Part shown: positions 35,586 to 42,632 of the stretch, one piece after another | Position numbering within the stretch: the first letter of the stretch is position 1 | Layout of the letters: every line of letters starts with the position of its first letter | From: Bacillus massiliigorillae | GTDB lineage: Bacteria; Bacillota; Bacilli; Bacillales; DSM-1321 | NCBI RefSeq assembly: GCF_000380245.2 | Contig: NZ_HG428741.1 | Coordinates: 1,937,761-2,001,760 of the forward strand | Reading direction: 5' to 3' | Length of the DNA stretch: 64,000 bases | The notes under the pieces: generated by a model | What the model was told of the DNA's origin: nothing | Database searches by the model: none | Seen by the model: the letters and a program-made list of their open reading frames with translations, nothing else | Made by a program: the position numbers and the translations under genes

Positions 35586-35612
35586 CCTTATCCTGCCCGT
35601 TAGTGCATCATT
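35586..35612. repeat. Cassette repeat 6a (part A only)
   Basis: CTTATCCTGCCCGTTAGTGC corresponds to part A. Parts B and C of the same unit seem to lie at 35961-36024, on the other side of the gene at 35695. Confidence 0.65.
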
Positions 35613-35694
35613 GAATATCTATCAAAAATAATGTTAGGTTTGGAATATTACATAAATGAAGTTAAACTAAAGGAAAAAGGAAGGACTCGTTTAG

Positions 35695-35934
35695 ATGAAA
35701 GAACAAATCGATGAATTAACATTATTATTGTTGTATTTAACCTCTTTTAAAGAAGATTATGGATTAAGTGAAGCTCAAAGAAGTTGGAAAGGCTATCCCT
35801 TCGAATCTCTAAATGAGTTAGCTGGAAACAATTTTATTCGTGATAGCAAGCGTTCAAAATCTGTTTACCTAACAGACGAAGGGATTGAAGAAGCTAAGAA
35901 ACTAATAAAGAAATATAATATAAAAGACCATTGA
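35695..35934 (+). CDS. Cassette gene: DUF6429-like winged-helix protein
   Basis: A 79-residue soluble protein. The pattern LLYLTSFKEDYGLSEAQRSW then KGYPFESLNELAGNNFI and SKRSKSVYLTDEGIEEAKKL is the DUF6429 type, resembling a small winged helix. GGAAAAAGGAAGG lies before the ATG. It sits between part A and parts B-C of an array repeat, as if inserted into the repeat. Function unknown. Confidence 0.65.
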   Translation: MKEQIDELTLLLLYLTSFKEDYGLSEAQRSWKGYPFESLNELAGNNFIRDSKRSKSVYLTDEGIEEAKKLIKKYNIKDH

Positions 35935-35960
35935 AGAATCTTTCTCTCAAGAACTTAAAA

Positions 35961-36024
35961 GAAGCTGTTCATTACAGCTTCTTTATTAAAGTAAAGCACC
36001 TGTTTGTTTAAGTGTATAATTTCA
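35961..36024. repeat. Cassette repeat 6b (parts B and C)
   Basis: Hairpin GAAGCTG / CAGCTTC then GCACCTGTTTGTTTAAGTG and a TTCAC end. Completes the part A at 35586; also acts as terminator for the 35695 gene. Confidence 0.75.
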
Positions 36025-36069
36025 CAAAATCGGGTTGGTTTTTCATAATTCATCAGTTCCTTTATTACA

Positions 36070-36168
36070 GGAATGCTGCACCGTTAGTAGCATAAGGAAA
36101 AAGGCTACTATAAAAGCAGCCTTTTTCTTAAGCTCTAGCACCCATTTGTTTAAGTGTATAGATTCACA
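36070..36168. repeat. Cassette repeat 7 (complete)
   Basis: GGAATGCTGCACCGTTAGTA, hairpin GGCTACT / AGCAGCC, then GCACCCATTTGTTTAAGTG and a TTCAC end; 9 nt past the stop of the nucleotidyltransferase gene. Confidence 0.82.
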
Positions 36169-36176
36169 AAGTGAGT

Positions 36177-37010
36177 TTAATTTTTAGTAAGGTATTGTTT
36201 TACCTTATTCGCATCTTCAAAAGGATATTGATATTCGAGAATATTAGCTACTTCAATAGCTACTTGCTCAAATATGTCAATTGCTTCAAATAACGAATTC
36301 CAAACTTGTTCGTAATCTCCATTAGGATATGTTTTCATCAATCTTTCCCAAATGTCGTTATCAAGGTAGCTCTTTAAGTACTTGCTGTTTTTCCCTACAC
36401 TCAATGAAAAATTGGTTTCTATACCAACTTTCCACTCAAGCATTGTTAGTAACATTTCTCTTACACTATTTAAATGGTCATAAGCGTAAAGTATTTCTTG
36501 TCTCCATAACCCTTTTGCTACATAAGTTGAAACCCACCAAAATTCATTACAACAATCAGCAAAAAATTCAGCAGAAGGCTTCTTTACCCAGTAATCTTTA
36601 TCTGTTGGTTCCGAAAGCTTAGGCATATTCCCATCTTTATCTAATAAAATAACTGTTAATCCATCTTCAGAACAATAAATATCTTTTTCCTCAATCGGTA
36701 TCAGCATTAAATCAATTCTATTCCCATCCTCAAATAACATTAAATATGTGAATCTTCCACCTAATTCAGGTGGAAACATTGCCATATCCTCTGGTGTTTG
36801 CATTATTATTCTTTTCCCAAAAACATTTACCCAATAAGGATTGATTAGAAACGATTGAAGGTCAGATACAAGATAAACAATATCATAATCTCTGAAAGTA
36901 TCTTTAGGCACATTAGAATTTGTTCGAGAACCATTCATTGCAACAGCTCGTACTCTCTCATCTTTCTCGGCAACTTTTAATATCAATTCCATAATTTCTT
37001 CTGTTCGCAT
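36177..37010 (-). CDS. Cassette gene: aminoglycoside 6-adenylyltransferase, ANT(6)/AadE-AadK family
   Basis: A 277-residue nucleotidyltransferase, normal family length. The N-terminus has the catalytic pattern AVAMNGSRTN (residues 22-31) and DYDIVYLVSD (residues 42-51; two metal-binding Asp). Downstream ELGGRFTYLMLFEDGNRIDL and EFWWVSTYVAKGLWRQEILY follow the AadK/AadE pattern. Family members inactivate streptomycin by adenylation in the cytosol. Whether this copy gives resistance cannot be told. It is a single-gene cassette followed by repeat 7. Confidence 0.87.
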   Translation of the reverse strand: MRTEEIMELILKVAEKDERVRAVAMNGSRTNSNVPKDTFRDYDIVYLVSDLQSFLINPYWVNVFGKRIIMQTPEDMAMFPPELGGRFTYLMLFEDGNRIDLMLIPIEEKDIYCSEDGLTVILLDKDGNMPKLSEPTDKDYWVKKPSAEFFADCCNEFWWVSTYVAKGLWRQEILYAYDHLNSVREMLLTMLEWKVGIETNFSLSVGKNSKYLKSYLDNDIWERLMKTYPNGDYEQVWNSLFEAIDIFEQVAIEVANILEYQYPFEDANKVKQYLTKN

Positions 37011-37045
37011 TTTTTATACCACCTAAATCTATATTATAAGTGTTA

Positions 37046-37145
37046 TTCAACTAAACTGCCACGTTAGCTGCACAAGAAAAAGCTATCTAAATGACAGCTC
37101 TGATCTTCTGCTATTGCACCTGTTTGTTTAAGTACGTTTATTCAC
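37046..37145. repeat. Cassette repeat 8 (complete)
   Basis: CAACTAAACTGCCACGTTAG, then CTATCTAAATGACAGC, then GCACCTGTTTGTTTAAGT and a TTCAC end; 27 nt past the stop of the 36-residue gene at 37172. Parts B to C are nearly identical to repeat 4, suggesting a recent copy. Confidence 0.85.
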
Positions 37146-37171
37146 ATTTACCATTTAAAGTTGTTTAACGT

Positions 37172-37282
37172 TTATATCCAATCTTTCACATAAGCAACTA
37201 GTCCTAAAAAAGCACCCACACAAGCACAAGCGAATACTAATGGGACATTGAATTTCTTTTGATTAGTTTTCACATCAGTCAT
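37172..37282 (-). CDS. Cassette gene: 36-residue single-helix membrane protein
   Basis: Sequence MTDVKTNQKKFNVPLVFACA continues as a hydrophobic helix to VKDWI. AAGGAGGAAAGGAA lies upstream, a strong though distant ribosome binding site. Conserved-looking but unrecognised; it may be co-transcribed with the 73-residue gene upstream (37352-37573), about 70 nt away. Confidence 0.5.
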   Translation of the reverse strand: MTDVKTNQKKFNVPLVFACACVGAFLGLVAYVKDWI

Positions 37283-37351
37283 TATAATAATTTCCTTTCC
37301 TCCTTAATTAGTATACATTATATGCCAATAAAAACATTTTTGTGGTTAGTT

Positions 37352-37573
37352 CTAGGTTATTAAAGACTTTATATTCTTTATATTTACAAACATAAAAATT
37401 AGACTAATGATTAGGTAGTAGATACCTATTATAGAGAAAGCATCTGTTGCTACCATAGCAAATCCTTTATTTAGTATTACTGTTCTCCACAAGAAAGAAC
37501 TGACAATAAAAATTATAGGGAATACAACAAAGAGACCAGCAAAGTAAAGTTGAACTTTCTTCCTACTATCCAT
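37352..37573 (-). CDS. Cassette gene: 73-residue two-helix membrane protein
   Basis: Two hydrophobic segments (YFAGLFVVFPIIFIVSSFLW and FSIIGIYYLIISLIFMFV) with short soluble ends. GGGTGGG precedes the start by about 7 nt. Lies next to the truncated IS1595 transposase at 37693, in the place relative to it where the intact IS carries its passenger gene. Function unknown. Confidence 0.6.
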   Translation of the reverse strand: MDSRKKVQLYFAGLFVVFPIIFIVSSFLWRTVILNKGFAMVATDAFSIIGIYYLIISLIFMFVNIKNIKSLIT

Positions 37574-37655
37574 ATAAAACCCACCCTTATAGATATTCTA
37601 ATGACATTTAATAAATACATCACCATCACATTATCCTTAATATACCATATCCTTA

Positions 37656-37682
37656 TTGAACTATCCTGCTCCGATAGTGAAA
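37656..37682. repeat. Cassette repeat 9 (part A) joined to an IS1595 remnant
   Basis: TGAACTATCCTGCTCCGATAG is part A; it runs into the 3' end of the truncated transposase. The intact IS has a related sequence in the same place (CGCTAACCTGCCCAATGG, 29937). Confidence 0.65.
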
Positions 37683-37692
37683 TAATCCTTAT

Positions 37693-38084
37693 AAGTAAAA
37701 TACATCAGTTGAAATTTCTAATATCGATTACTGTTGTGAAATTTGCTTTTTGGCAGGCGTTCAATATTATTTCATTCATATTTTTTTTACAGGGAAACTT
37801 TTTATTTAATTCTAAGAAACGGTGCCATATCAAATAGCCGTTTAGGTATTTTGTTGCTACACCATTAAATCGTTCCATCCAATCTTTTAATTGTCGATGA
37901 TAACTATTACCGTGCTGAACCTGATATATTTTTTGTCAAACATACTCTTTATTACGTGCATTTATAACTTCGTGTTTTAATCCTTCCATAGCCGCAAAAT
38001 TCTTATAATTAGTTGCTGTATTTGTACATAGCACAGCAGAATCATCCAAATAATCCCAGCACAACATCTATATCAAGTGCTGTT
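37693..38084 (-). pseudogene. Truncated IS1595-family transposase (C-terminal remnant)
   Basis: The minus strand is clearly homologous to the last 130 or so codons of the intact transposase (30345 to 29955) but carries frame-breaking changes (for example near 38055) and ends abruptly at 38084. The N-terminal half and right inverted repeat are missing. Beyond it, 38085-38226 has a short C-terminal-like piece on the plus strand (ELLEIKQKYRGK, stop) and a hairpin, and no complete gene. Confidence 0.85.
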
Positions 38085-38226
38085 TATATTCAAACTTTCC
38101 GGATGAAAAAGATTGAGCTAATAATTGCTACGACCTAACACCACTCGAGTTATTAGAAATCAAACAAAAATACAGAGGTAAATAAAACACAAAAAGACTA
38201 ACGACACCCCAAATATAAGGGCGATC

Positions 38227-38409
38227 TTAGTCTTTTTTATTTCCATCCTCTTCATCTAAGAACCATAACATTAGTTCACATAACTTAATCGACTGGTCTT
38301 TCAAAGCTTTCCTCTTTTCTAAAAACGCATCCCAATTTTTCTCACCGATCATCTGACGAGTGTCTATCTGCCATATCGGGCTGTTGGGCATTACCTGTGT
38401 TGCAATCAA
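38227..38409 (-). CDS. Hypothetical protein, 60 residues, possibly a gene fragment
   Basis: Starts TTG (MIATQVMPNSPIWQIDTRQM) and ends FLDEEDGNKKD. The frame is open 50 nt further upstream (GVSESEVRKKCANVE), where AAGGAG occurs without a standard start codon in range. A terminator hairpin (AAGACTAA / TTAGTCTTTTT) lies past its stop. An IS1595 copy is inserted about 70 nt upstream and may have removed its promoter or 5' end. Family not recognised. Confidence 0.4.
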   Translation of the reverse strand: MIATQVMPNSPIWQIDTRQMIGEKNWDAFLEKRKALKDQSIKLCELMLWFLDEEDGNKKD

Positions 38410-38483
38410 TTCGACATTTGCACATTTCTTTCGAACCTCAGATTCCGAAACTCCTTGTAGTTAATTGCTCTTTACAAAAGGCT

Positions 38484-39301
38484 ATGTTCGGGCGTTATCT
38501 TTGTAAGGATTGTGGTAAATCGTTTAATGATATGACTGGAAGCCCTTTGTCTGGAACGAAATATCCGCATAAGTGGATTAAATATATCGAAATGATGATA
38601 GATGGTTGCTCATTAAGAACAATCGCTAAAGAGTTAAAGATTCATCTGAGTACCGCATTCTATTGGAGACATAAGGTGTTATTTGCCTTGCAATCACTTG
38701 GACATCAAAAGCTTTTAGGTATCATTGAAAGTGACGAGACATATTTCTTAGAAAGTGAAAAAGGCAAAAAGCAAATTGCTCATCGTAAACCACGAAAAAG
38801 AGGCGGTTCTGCGTCCAAAAGAGGTATATCTAAAGAACAAATATGTGTAGTTGTCGCTCACGATAGAAATGGTCAAATACTTTCTGAAGTCGCTGGAAAA
38901 GGTCGCATTACTGCACTTGAAATTGATGTGCTGTATTAGGTGACTACTTAGATAAGTCTTCTTTGTTATGTACAGACACAGCTACAAACTATAAAAAGTT
39001 TGCTACTATGAAAGGGTTAAAACACGAAGCTATAAATGCACGTAATAAAGAATATGTTCGTAAAAAAATCTATCACGTCCAACACGTTAACAGTTATCAT
39101 CGTCGATTAAAAACTTGGATGGAACGATTTAATGGCGTTGCGACCAAATTTTTGAACAACTATTTAATTTGGCATCGTTTCCTTGAAATAAACAAAAAAT
39201 TGTCCTCTAAAGAAAATATAAATGAGTTGTTATTGAATGCTTGTAAAAAAGCAAATTTCACATCAGTAAAGGATATTAGAAAAATCGCTCAAGTTATTTA
39301 A
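38484..39301 (+). pseudogene. IS1595 transposase, N-terminally deleted and frameshifted
   Basis: Lacks the first 76 or so residues, including half of the zinc ribbon; begins at RYLCKDCGKSFND. A 2-nt insertion near 38929 (GATGTGCTG against GATGCTG in the intact copy) shifts the frame; the rest continues from about 38950 to 39301 with CTDTATNYKKF and HVNSYHRRLKTWMERFNG. Clearly non-functional. Confidence 0.9.
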
Positions 39302-39376
39302 TAACCACCATTTTACATTTTTCTCTTTATAGATGTTATAATTTTACTTATTATACATTTCTTAAGGGGGGGTAAT

Positions 39377-39511
39377 ATGAGCTTTTTATCTGCAATAGCC
39401 AAAGCTTTTTTACAATTCGGAGCTATATCAATAGTTATCATTCTAGTTCTTATAATAGGAGGATTTTATCTATTTAAGAATTTAAAAAAGAAGAAAGTGA
39501 CGCATAAATAG
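39377..39511 (+). CDS. IS1595 passenger: 44-residue single-helix membrane protein
   Basis: Begins MSFLSAIAKAFLQFGAISIV, helix to about residue 33, then a Lys-rich tail FKNLKKKKVTHK. AAGGGGGGG precedes the ATG by 5 nt and a terminator hairpin (GCCTGTATC / GATACAGGC, 39518-39550) follows. It occupies the same place as the unrelated 58-residue passenger in the intact IS. Amphipathic/hydrophobic with a basic tail, so a small toxin or membrane regulator is possible, but nothing proves it. Confidence 0.55.
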   Translation: MSFLSAIAKAFLQFGAISIVIILVLIIGGFYLFKNLKKKKVTHK

Positions 39512-39803
39512 AAAAGAGCCTGTATCAATAGTGCATCAAAGATACAGGCTTATAATTTTCTTTCAATAGCAACATTCTTTTAGAACATAGCCTTACAAAA
39601 AGAAGAATCACAATACCACTAGCACGGATGAAGGTTCTTCTTACAAACAATATTTTCAGTTGAATCAACCGCCCAGTGTGCGATTACATACTACTAAAGG
39701 CGCTTAGTATCACACTTTTTTAGTATATACAAAAGTACCATAATTGTATTCCTTTAACATATCTAAAATGTTGTGGTCCGATTTGTTTTCTATTTTCTCT
39801 AAC

Positions 39804-39912
39804 ACACCAGTTTGTTTAAGTGTTTTTTCGACAAAATGTACTGATGTAGCTTATTGAATGAAAAACTCATTGGTTTCATTAATTACAGGAATGCTGCACA
39901 GTTAGTTAAAGA
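39804..39912. repeat. Degenerate array repeat remnants
   Basis: CACCAGTTTGTTTAAGTG (part C, 39804) and GGAATGCTGCACAGTTAG (part A, 39888). The order C then A matches the junction between repeats 6b and 7, including the shared ATTACAGGAATGCTGCAC. They mark an eroded part of the array on the far side of the IS copies. 39601-39803 shows no gene. Confidence 0.55.
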
Positions 39913-39951
39913 AGAGCAAAGCAAAAATGATTTAGTAATAAACCACTTTTT

Positions 39952-40140
39952 TTAATCATCATTACCTTTGACCATTTTCATCACTTTCTCTCGGTATTCC
40001 TCTTCAGTAATTGCACTAGATAATAGCGAACGGACTAGTTCTGTATGGGTATCTGTAATATTAAAGCCTTCTAATTCTAGTGATGCTTTGGCTTGTCGCA
40101 AAGCTCTTTCTAAATATGTATCTTTTTCATTATTAGTCAT
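39952..40140 (-). CDS. Orphan antitoxin, VbhA-like family
   Basis: A 62-residue protein: MTNNEKDTYLERALRQAKAS, then LELEGFNITDTHTELVRSLL and ITEEEYREKVMKMV. The pattern A-S-x-x-LEGF ... ITEEEY is that of VbhA-type antitoxins, whose small domain blocks Fic toxins. No Fic gene is present within the island, so it is an orphan here. The start was chosen at MTNNEK because GAGGAG lies 9 nt upstream; an earlier ATG overlaps that site. 40141-40561 upstream holds no gene. Confidence 0.65.
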   Translation of the reverse strand: MTNNEKDTYLERALRQAKASLELEGFNITDTHTELVRSLLSSAITEEEYREKVMKMVKGNDD

Positions 40141-40561
40141 ATTTAAAAATCTCCTCATCCTAGAGATTTTCAAGTACTTAACAGCTTACCATTAATACTT
40201 TTCTTCAGAAGATATTCGACCAAACTCTTCCTTATATTCTGATGTGACATTTTTGAGAATGATAATATAAATATTACTATCTCTTTATTTTCTTCATATT
40301 TTTAGTCCCTATACCTTTTCTAAAACAGAATTTAAATTAATCATTTATAAGTTCACAAAACAGCCACAATAAATTTTCCCCATCCGTTGGTTTTTCAAAA
40401 ATACCGCAATATAATCTGTTCGAAAAATTTTTTCATCATTTTATTATCTTTTTTCCACTTTGATAGCAGACCTATTTAAACTGTATTAAGGCACACATCG
40501 TTTTATCGATAAGCAATTATCAATCTATTAAATTGAGAATTTACAACAAGGAGAGTATTAG

Positions 40562-40744
40562 ATGAACAAACACATTGAAGATTATCCACTGATGCTAACA
40601 GCTGTACATATATCAGAAATCTTAATGGTTTCTAAACCAACAGCTTACGAATTAATGGAGCACTCTACATTTCCATTAATTCGTATAGGTAGAACCAAGC
40701 GAGTCCGAAGAGAAGATTTCTTTGATTGGTTGTCACAACAGTAA
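40562..40744 (+). CDS. Xis-like excisionase for the island integrase
   Basis: A 60-residue HTH_17-type protein (LMLTAVHISEILMVSKPTAY, then FPLIRIGRTKRVRREDFFDW), a paralogue of the protein at 24795 (most positions alike). AAGGAGAG precedes the ATG. It lies 93 nt before the integrase gene, the usual xis-int arrangement, so it probably bends DNA at the ends and promotes excision. Confidence 0.82.
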   Translation: MNKHIEDYPLMLTAVHISEILMVSKPTAYELMEHSTFPLIRIGRTKRVRREDFFDWLSQQ

Positions 40745-40837
40745 GTCCAAGCATTATAAATAATCAAGCAAGTGGTCAAACTGATGATAGATCACTTGCT
40801 TTCCAATGCTCGATTAATAATCTAGGAGGAAAGCGAA

Positions 40838-42004
40838 ATGAAAGGCCATATTAGAGAAAGAAAAGCAAAAAAAGGACGCAGATTCGAAGTAGTCGTAGAT
40901 ATAGGAAGAGATCCTTATACAGGTAAGCGAAAACAAAAAACAAAATCAGGTTTCACTTCAAAGCGAGATGCTGAATCATTCCTTCGCAAATGGCTCGTTG
41001 AATTAGATGAGAACCGTTACGTGGAACCAAGTAAAGAAACATTTGCTTCCTATATGGAGCATTGGTTTACTTCTCACTATCAAAAACGCGTTAAAGAATC
41101 AACAATCTCCAATAGAAAGTATGCAATGGACAAACATCTTATTCGAGAAAATCCGTTTGCAAACAAAGAGCTTTCAAAAATTACAACAGAAATGATAGAT
41201 GCTTTATACAACGACAAGTTAGATGAGGGATATAGCACCAATACCATACGCAAAATCCATCAATTACTGAATCAAGCTTTCAAACAAGCGGTTAAGTGGA
41301 AGAAAATAGCTCACAATCCGGTGATTGATGCGGATCCACCATCAGTAAAAACAAAAGACACAGTAATATGGTCTTTTGATGAAATACACCGCTTTCTTGA
41401 ACACTGTAAGGAAGAGAGACATTACATCACCTTCTTACTTGCCATCTATACCGGAATGCGTAGAGGTGAAATTCTTGGGCTCAAATGGAGTGATATTGAT
41501 TTCAAGAAAAAAATCATCCGTGTAGAACGCACATTGATTCACATTCCTGAAAAAGGCTATCAACTATCTTCTCCGAAAACTTTCAAGTCGAGGCGACAAG
41601 TTCCTATTACTGATTACATCCTAAATGAGCTAATCACTCATAAAGAGCAGCAGGAAGAGTGGAAAGATCGATTAGGTGGAACCTATCAGGATAACAACTT
41701 GGTTATTTGTACGGAACAAGGAACCTTTCAAGATCCACGTAATTTATTACGTGTAATGAAGCGATTATGCGAAATGGCAAATGTCACATCAATCTGTATA
41801 CACGAGATTCGCCATACTCACGCCTCTATCTTGATTAGAGAAGGTGTAGATATCGTCAAAGTCGCAAATCGCCTCGGTCATTCCAAACCTAAAACAACAT
41901 TAGATACGTATGCTCACCTGATACCAAATGATCAAGATCAAGTCGCCGATATCTTCCACAACGCCTTGATGCAGAAAAAACAGCCTGATGTGAGCATTAT
42001 GTGA
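40838..42004 (+). CDS. int: Tyrosine integrase of the tRNA-Val island
   Basis: A 388-residue tyrosine recombinase of the Tn916/phage type. N-terminal arm-binding domain GHIRERKAKKGRRFEVVVDI, SAM-like core-binding domain (about 65-160), catalytic domain with R208 or R209 in GMRRGE, HEIRH (His322, Arg325), His348 in LGHSKPKTT and nucleophile Tyr358 in DTYAHL. AGGAGG lies 8 nt before the ATG. Its stop is 45 nt from the right attachment repeat, so it is the enzyme that placed the island in tRNA-Val. Confidence 0.92.
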   Translation: MKGHIRERKAKKGRRFEVVVDIGRDPYTGKRKQKTKSGFTSKRDAESFLRKWLVELDENRYVEPSKETFASYMEHWFTSHYQKRVKESTISNRKYAMDKHLIRENPFANKELSKITTEMIDALYNDKLDEGYSTNTIRKIHQLLNQAFKQAVKWKKIAHNPVIDADPPSVKTKDTVIWSFDEIHRFLEHCKEERHYITFLLAIYTGMRRGEILGLKWSDIDFKKKIIRVERTLIHIPEKGYQLSSPKTFKSRRQVPITDYILNELITHKEQQEEWKDRLGGTYQDNNLVICTEQGTFQDPRNLLRVMKRLCEMANVTSICIHEIRHTHASILIREGVDIVKVANRLGHSKPKTTLDTYAHLIPNDQDQVADIFHNALMQKKQPDVSIM

Positions 42005-42048
42005 GCAATTCGCCAGAACGGAGCACCAACCAAGAAAAACTACTCCAA

Positions 42049-42143
42049 ACAAAAAGCCAGAAACCCTTGATATATAAAGGTTTCTGGCGCCTAAAAAGTG
42101 ATGACCCGAGAGGGATTCGAACCCCCGACCCCATCCCTGTCAA
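42049..42143. repeat. Right attachment repeat, completing tRNA-Val
   Basis: The 95-bp partner of 19729-19823. It supplies the tRNA 3' half and the downstream hairpin (GCCAGAAACC / GGTTTCTGGC against the minus strand, a terminator). The 12-bp core CATCCCTGTCAA lies at 42132-42143. Confidence 0.9.
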
Positions 42144-42173
42144 GGATGTATCCTCCCACTGAACTATCGGATC
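42102..42173 (-). tRNA. tRNA-Val (anticodon GAC)
   Basis: Read on the minus strand: acceptor GATCCGA pairs with TCGGGTC (one G-T pair), discriminator A, D-arm TAGTTCAGTGGGAGGAT, anticodon stem CATCC / GGATG with loop TTGACAG (anticodon GAC), T-arm GGGGG TTCGAAT CCCTC. CCA is not encoded. It is complete because the island supplies its 3' half. The surrounding 42174-42632 has an AAAAACAC / GTGTTTTT hairpin at 42214-42236 and no gene. Confidence 0.92.
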
Positions 42174-42632
42174 GATATCTGCAAGTAGGTTTATAAGAAA
42201 TTCACACTATACAAAAACACCCGACCAGTGTTTTTCTCACTTTTCTGTTGAATCCAGCCATAATTGACCTTCCAATTTTGAATTCAAAGCTATTTTAAAT
42301 TCATGTCAAATATATGTCCATTTTCATTAATGAGGATATCATCTGAATTTCCAATTCATCTCCAACAGAAAGACGCAAACGACTTAACAGTATTACATTG
42401 AAAAAAGTTATTGAATCATTATTTCCCCTTACATATAAATGCCGTATCATGTACTCTAATCCCTAATAATCCTCCCGTTAAAACTAGCCTGCCCCCTCAA
42501 TCACTCACCCTTTAATTACTAGCTAGTAATTATGCCTACACAACCCAAATCAATAATTTTTAATAAAAGTAATAAAGGGTTATAATAAAACAGAAACATT
42601 TGTTCTTATAATTTAACTTATGGAGGAGTAAT

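Larger units (their letters stand above)
38480..39592 (+). mobile_element. Internally deleted IS1595-family element with intact target duplication
   Basis: A 1113-bp element on the plus strand. The left end keeps only GGCTATGTTC before joining the transposase at about codon 77; the right end (complement) reads GGCTATGTTCTAAAAGAATG. Exact 8-bp direct repeats TTACAAAA flank it (38472-38479 and 39593-39600). The deletion therefore arose after insertion or the deleted form itself transposed using a helper transposase. Contains a second passenger gene near its right end. Confidence 0.85.
19824..42143. mobile_element. 22.3-kb integrative genomic island in tRNA-Val(GAC)
   Basis: The element is bounded by 95-bp direct repeats of the tRNA-Val 3' region; the 12-bp identical core CATCCCTGTCAA lies over the anticodon loop. 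The right end has the reconstituted tRNA and, just inside it, a tyrosine integrase with an Xis-like gene upstream, the normal order for such islands. Cargo: Gabija (20566-23866), a two-serine-recombinase module (24795-28606), IS1595 copies and a gene-cassette array (31241-37682), and an orphan VbhA-like antitoxin. No replication, conjugation or capsid genes are visible, so transfer would need helper functions. Confidence 0.88.

Noticed and set aside
31162..37682. A classical integron
   Set aside because: No IntI-type integrase is present; the only tyrosine recombinase is the tRNA-type island integrase at 40838, and the repeats lack the usual RYYYAAC/GTTRRRY ends in a form I can recognise.
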